The notes under the pieces were generated by a model that was not told the DNA's origin, searched no databases, and saw nothing but the letters and a program-made list of their open reading frames with translations. A DNA stretch of 8,809 bases from Nitrospiraceae bacterium (GTDB taxonomy: Bacteria; Nitrospirota; Thermodesulfovibrionia; Thermodesulfovibrionales; UBA9159): NCBI GenBank assembly GCA_003453735.1, contig DMNE01000237.1, positions 428-9,236 on the forward strand, given 5' to 3'. Every line of letters starts with the position of its first letter. Position 1 is the first letter of the stretch. Shown piece by piece: positions 6,836-8,809 of this stretch. Both the position numbers and the translations under genes were made by a program.

Positions 6836-6977
6836 GCCCCCGGTAGAACTGTCCCCTGCTTTGTTCTTGCGATCGTCGAAAAACTGAGAGGCAAACAGGC
6901 GGCAGCCGCCATAACGGAAGGAATGCTCCTATAGAATTGCTGCGATTGGATTTCCACGCCTTTCGAAGCGCATACAT

Positions 6978-7514
6978 TCAGCTTCCGGTCACGGTCACGG
7001 TACTCGCCTGTGGTCCCTTCTCACCCTTTTCTTCCGCAAAGCGCACCGTCATTCCTTTTCTGAGACTCTTGAAGTCGTGGTTCAGTACGCTGTTCTTATG
7101 AAAATAGATCTCACGCCCATCGGGGGTGGTTATAAAACCGTAGCCCTCATCGGCAAAGACGACACTGATCTGAGCAAGAGAAACCTCTTCATGGTGTTTC
7201 ATATCACCGCGTTGCCGCCTCGCAAAGTCCTCCAGCTTGCGGCGGGCTGCATCAAAGGCATCTCTCACCGCCACCACGAGGTCTTCGTTCGCCTCGCGCT
7301 TCACAACGAGCTCAGCGCTGGGGACTGTTATATCAATATGGACGTTATACGCTATCCCTTCAATCTGATGACGGTGGGGAATTTCGACCACAACCCTGCA
7401 GCGTATGATCCTATCATAAAAACTCTCCAATTTCCCCGCCTTCTCACGGATGTCTGCCTTGACCGCTTCGGGGAGATCAAGATTGCGAGCAGTAATCTGC
7501 AAGGGAATTTCCAT
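6978..7514 (-). CDS. Ribosome hibernation factor (HPF/RaiA-like S30AE domain) fused to a cold-shock domain
   Basis: This is a 178-residue protein. Residues 1-~105 form an S30AE (HPF/RaiA/YfiA) domain: MEIPLQITARNLDLPEAV start, a basic-aromatic core, then NEDLVVAVRDAFDAARRKLEDF. HPF/RaiA proteins bind the 30S decoding region and silence ribosomes in stationary phase or stress. Residues ~115-176 form a cold-shock domain of the CspA type with RNP1-like GYGFI (124-128), RNP2-like EIYFHKNSV (135-143) and KGMTVRFAEEKGEKGPQA. The fusion replaces the C-terminal dimerisation domain of long HPF, so 100S formation by that route is not expected. Binding to mRNA or rRNA through the cold-shock domain is an inference. 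The gene stands alone on the minus strand with its own promoter and ribosome binding site. Confidence 0.93.
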   Translation of the reverse strand: MEIPLQITARNLDLPEAVKADIREKAGKLESFYDRIIRCRVVVEIPHRHQIEGIAYNVHIDITVPSAELVVKREANEDLVVAVRDAFDAARRKLEDFARRQRGDMKHHEEVSLAQISVVFADEGYGFITTPDGREIYFHKNSVLNHDFKSLRKGMTVRFAEEKGEKGPQASTVTVTGS

Positions 7515-7521
7515 GCTTTCC

Positions 7522-7528
7522 CCTCCTT
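7522..7528 (-). promoter_or_regulatory. Ribosome binding site of the hibernation factor gene
   Basis: AAGGAGG on the minus strand, 7 bases before the ATG at 7514. Confidence 0.85.
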
Positions 7529-7548
7529 TTTAATTATTTGTCTGCTTC

Positions 7549-7577
7549 ATGGTAACAAGCAGCCGGACCTGTGTCAA
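7549..7577 (-). promoter_or_regulatory. Sigma70-like promoter of the hibernation factor gene
   Basis: On the minus strand a perfect TTGACA (7577-7572) is followed after 17 bases by TACCAT (7554-7549, 4 of 6 matches). Transcription would start near 7542 and give a leader of about 28 bases. Confidence 0.65.
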
Positions 7578-7677
7578 CTGAGAGATGAGATTTATTGAAG
7601 TCGATTCAGATATCCGGGCTTGAGCCTTTGGGCGACAAGGGGATTACAACAGGAGCTATCCTAACGAGGCCATTCTC

Positions 7678-7686
7678 TGTTACTAT
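7678..7686 (+). promoter_or_regulatory. Extended -10 promoter of the PHP gene, possibly leaderless
   Basis: TG-T-TACTAT (7678-7686) matches the extended -10 form TGnTAnnAT. The usual start point, about 7 bases after the hexamer, falls on the A of the ATG at 7693. No Shine-Dalgarno sequence lies at a useful distance; the nearest good one, AGGAG at 7651-7655, is 37 bases away. Confidence 0.45.
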
Positions 7687-7692
7687 AGAGTC

Positions 7693-8313
7693 ATGAAATT
7701 CCTCATTGATCTGCACGTGCATTCAAAATTCAGCGGCGATACCGATTCGGATCCTGAGGAATCAATCATCCAGGCCATCAACCTGAACCTCGATGGTATC
7801 GCTTTCACTGAGCACTATTCCTATGAGGCTTCCGAAGGAATCGAGATGCTGAAGGAAAACTATTCTTGGAGAATCGGGATCTTCAGGGGTGTCGAATTCT
7901 CGGCGGCTGAAGGTCATTGTCTCATTTTCGGAGTCAATACCGACAAGCTTTTAATCAGGCATGCTCCTGTTCTAGATCTCATCAGGATTGTCAACGAAAA
8001 AGGCGGCGTTGTTATACCGTCGCATCCTTACCGGATGGAAAACAGTCTGGGTGATAAGGTTGATGCTGCTACAGGCATATGTGCTCTTGAGGGCTATAAC
8101 GGATGCAATATGCGTGCATACAATGAAAGGGCGATAAAAGCAGCAAAAGCATTAAACCTTCCTTATACTGGTGGCTCCGATGCCCATCTTCCTCAGGAAG
8201 TCGGCCTGTGCTACACTGCGTTTGAAGATACGGTCACCGACGACAATTTTGTTGACCAGCTCAGGGCGGGAAACTACCAAGGATTCGATAAACGGAAACT
8301 CGGGAAAGGATAG
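7693..8313 (+). CDS. PHP-domain metal-dependent phosphoesterase
   Basis: This 206-residue single-domain PHP protein (polymerase and histidinol phosphatase family) has all its metal motifs: DLHVH (His8, His10) with SGD (Asp16), FTEH (Glu40, His41), GVEFSA...GH (Glu68, His75), SHPYR (His111) and GGSDAH (Asp163, His165). Such proteins use two or three metal ions to hydrolyse phosphate esters, for example nucleoside 3',5'-bisphosphates or oligoribonucleotides. The substrate cannot be told from the sequence. It is shorter than the ~280-residue RNase AM/YciV type and has no second domain. It is transcribed divergently from the hibernation factor gene, with 178 bp between their start codons. Its start is set by the strong PHP N-terminus rather than by a ribosome binding site. 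Confidence 0.9.
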   Translation: MKFLIDLHVHSKFSGDTDSDPEESIIQAINLNLDGIAFTEHYSYEASEGIEMLKENYSWRIGIFRGVEFSAAEGHCLIFGVNTDKLLIRHAPVLDLIRIVNEKGGVVIPSHPYRMENSLGDKVDAATGICALEGYNGCNMRAYNERAIKAAKALNLPYTGGSDAHLPQEVGLCYTAFEDTVTDDNFVDQLRAGNYQGFDKRKLGKG

Positions 8314-8416
8314 GTCCGCATCTTTTCCCGTGTCAAAGTCGGCGCTGTTCCCAGAAGGAAACCCCGCTGTACTGCGTCAAAACTTTAGCGGCGGGAGGAT
8401 GCCATTATATATACGT

Positions 8417-8450
8417 TTTAATATATAATTGCTTATTGACTCTGCTCACC
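8417..8450 (+). repeat. Left inverted repeat
   Basis: AT-rich outer half followed by TTGCTTATTGACTCTG and CTCACC. It is inverted at 8712-8744. Confidence 0.85.
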
Positions 8451-8711
8451 ATGTGAAGACATCAATTCATTACGAGTCACGGGCGATAGCAGACCTCCGA
8501 TAGATATCGTTGAAGATGCTTTGCAGATACGCCACGATGGTCCGACAAATACCGATTTCCATTTGCTATTACTCTATGCGTCCAGGAGAGAAGCTTCAAG
8601 CTGTCTTTCGGATCTTTCAGAACAACCCTACAATGCACTAATTCCATATCTTTGGCGGTGGCCTAGCAACTATGCCAGCCGTCTGTCCTGATGCGCAAAT
8701 CCCGATAATAA

Positions 8712-8744
8712 GGTGACAGAGTCAATAAGCAAATATATAGTAAA
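8712..8744 (-). repeat. Right inverted repeat
   Basis: GGTGA-CAGAGTCAATAAGC and an AT-rich outer half ending in TAAA. It is the inverted copy of 8417-8450. Confidence 0.85.
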
Positions 8745-8804
8745 GGCCCGGTCGCACGTTGCGCTCCCGGACCCTCTTCGCGCACGGGGCATTAGACCCC
8801 GCGC
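8745..8804. repeat. Two consecutive GC-rich hairpins
   Basis: Hairpin 1: GGCCCGG (8745-8751) with CCGGACC (8767-8773), one mismatch, plus inner CGCA/TGCG (8753-8756/8760-8763). Hairpin 2: GCGC-AC-GGGG (8780-8789) with CCCCGCGC (8797-8804), a 2-base bulge. The window ends 5 bases later, so their context is unknown. On the minus strand hairpin 1 is followed by a T/A-rich stretch and could act as a terminator. Confidence 0.5.
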
Positions 8805-8809
8805 TTGAC

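Larger units (their letters stand above)
6463..6934 (+). pseudogene. Decayed DJ-1/PfpI-family gene (N-terminus missing, frameshifted, interrupted)
   Basis: Three pieces of a DJ-1/PfpI (ThiJ) protein can be read. Piece 1 (6463-6519) gives GATSIKKEPLVKTFYTKEN and then a stop. Dropping one base near 6520 joins it to piece 2 (6521-6658), which gives DRAICAAPCVLANAGILEGK, then HVTHIPSTENRLGNFAYEGE and IVVEHL, then TAG. AICAAP with its Cys (TGT at 6533-6535) is the family's nucleophile elbow, and VLAxAGxLxGKxVT is the adjoining helix and strand. Piece 3 (6836-6931), in the same frame, gives APGRTVPCFVLAIVEKL followed by RGKQAAAAITEGMLL, the usual C-terminal GPGT...F.L.IVE.L.GK helix, and ends in TAG. 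Intact members have only ~7 residues between pieces 2 and 3, against ~175 bp here. The N-terminal half, including the DGFEExE region, is absent, and only 58 bp separate the remnant from the acyl-CoA dehydrogenase stop. It cannot encode an active protein. Confidence 0.75.
8417..8744. mobile_element. 328-bp element with ~33-bp terminal inverted repeats (MITE-like)
   Basis: The left repeat (8417-8450) and the reverse complement of the right repeat (8712-8744) agree at 31 of 33 aligned positions with one single-base gap. They share CAGAGTCAATAAGCAA at the inner part and TTTA at the outer ends. The interior has no transposase. No target-site duplication is evident next to the ends. The size, long terminal repeats and lack of a gene fit a non-autonomous miniature element or a remnant of a larger one. 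The family is not recognised. Confidence 0.6.
8314..8809. other. Right-end region without a recognised gene
   Basis: Nearly 500 bp with no supported coding sequence. A weak hairpin (8362-8368 with 8387-8395) follows the PHP gene and may end its transcript. Then come the inverted-repeat element (8417-8744) and two GC-rich hairpins (8745-8804). A frame open from 8440 to the TGA at 8689 has no ATG or GTG start and resembles nothing I know. Confidence 0.6.

Noticed and set aside
6827..6844. Minus-strand intrinsic terminator (GGGGGC followed by nine T) for the hibernation factor gene
   Set aside because: No CCCCC partner lies upstream on the minus strand to form the required stem. A stem GGCGG/CCGCC near 6898-6910 has no T run after it.
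6648..6887. TTG-started 79-codon plus-strand frame with an AAGGAG upstream
   Set aside because: It runs across the junction of the DJ-1 remnant and its insert in a different frame. The residues look random and the A run is translated as Lys codons. The purine-rich site belongs to the old DJ-1 coding sequence.
1..8809. CRISPR arrays, rRNA, tRNA genes, integrase or phage genes
   Set aside because: No regularly spaced repeats, no rRNA or tRNA signatures and no recombinase motifs were seen on either strand.

Overview
The window looks like the chromosome of an anaerobic bacterium, probably a Thermodesulfobacteriota/'Deltaproteobacteria'-type or Nitrospirota-type lineage. The support is an oxygen-sensitive homodimeric-type pyruvate:ferredoxin oxidoreductase, a rubrerythrin-like ferritin, CoA-thioester catabolic genes and medium G+C content. 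This placement is inferred from gene content, not from a marker gene.

Layout. Positions 1-2208 hold the C-terminal ~735 residues of pyruvate:ferredoxin oxidoreductase (nifJ/por type), running in from the left edge and followed 50 bp later by a short ferritin-like di-iron protein (2259-2744). A ~560 bp spacer without a convincing gene (2745-3304) carries a 14-bp perfect palindrome and ends in a sigma70-like promoter. Next come a thiolase-superfamily protein (3305-4597) and its DUF35 Zn-ribbon/OB-fold partner (4594-5079), which overlap by 4 bp. After a hairpin-containing spacer there is an acyl-CoA dehydrogenase (5235-6404). These three genes look like part of a beta-oxidation-like acyl-CoA pathway whose substrate the sequence does not reveal. 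The thiolase-like protein has Gly where the acyl-accepting Cys is expected, so it may be an aldolase or another C-C lyase.

From 6463 to 6934 lies a decayed DJ-1/PfpI-family gene. It lacks its N-terminal half, is frameshifted, and is split by ~175 bp of foreign sequence that can fold as a closed stem with three internal hairpins. On the minus strand (7514-6978) is a ribosome hibernation factor-like protein whose C-terminus is a cold-shock domain, with a good promoter and ribosome binding site. Divergent from it is a PHP-domain metal-dependent phosphoesterase (7693-8313), preceded by an extended -10 element so close to the ATG that the transcript may be leaderless.

The right end (8314-8809) has no recognisable gene. 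It contains a 328-bp element bounded by ~33-bp nearly perfect inverted repeats (MITE-like), immediately followed by two strong GC-rich hairpins. The most unusual items are the Cys-less thiolase/DUF35 pair, the structured insert in the DJ-1 remnant, the inverted-repeat element and the hibernation factor-cold shock fusion.
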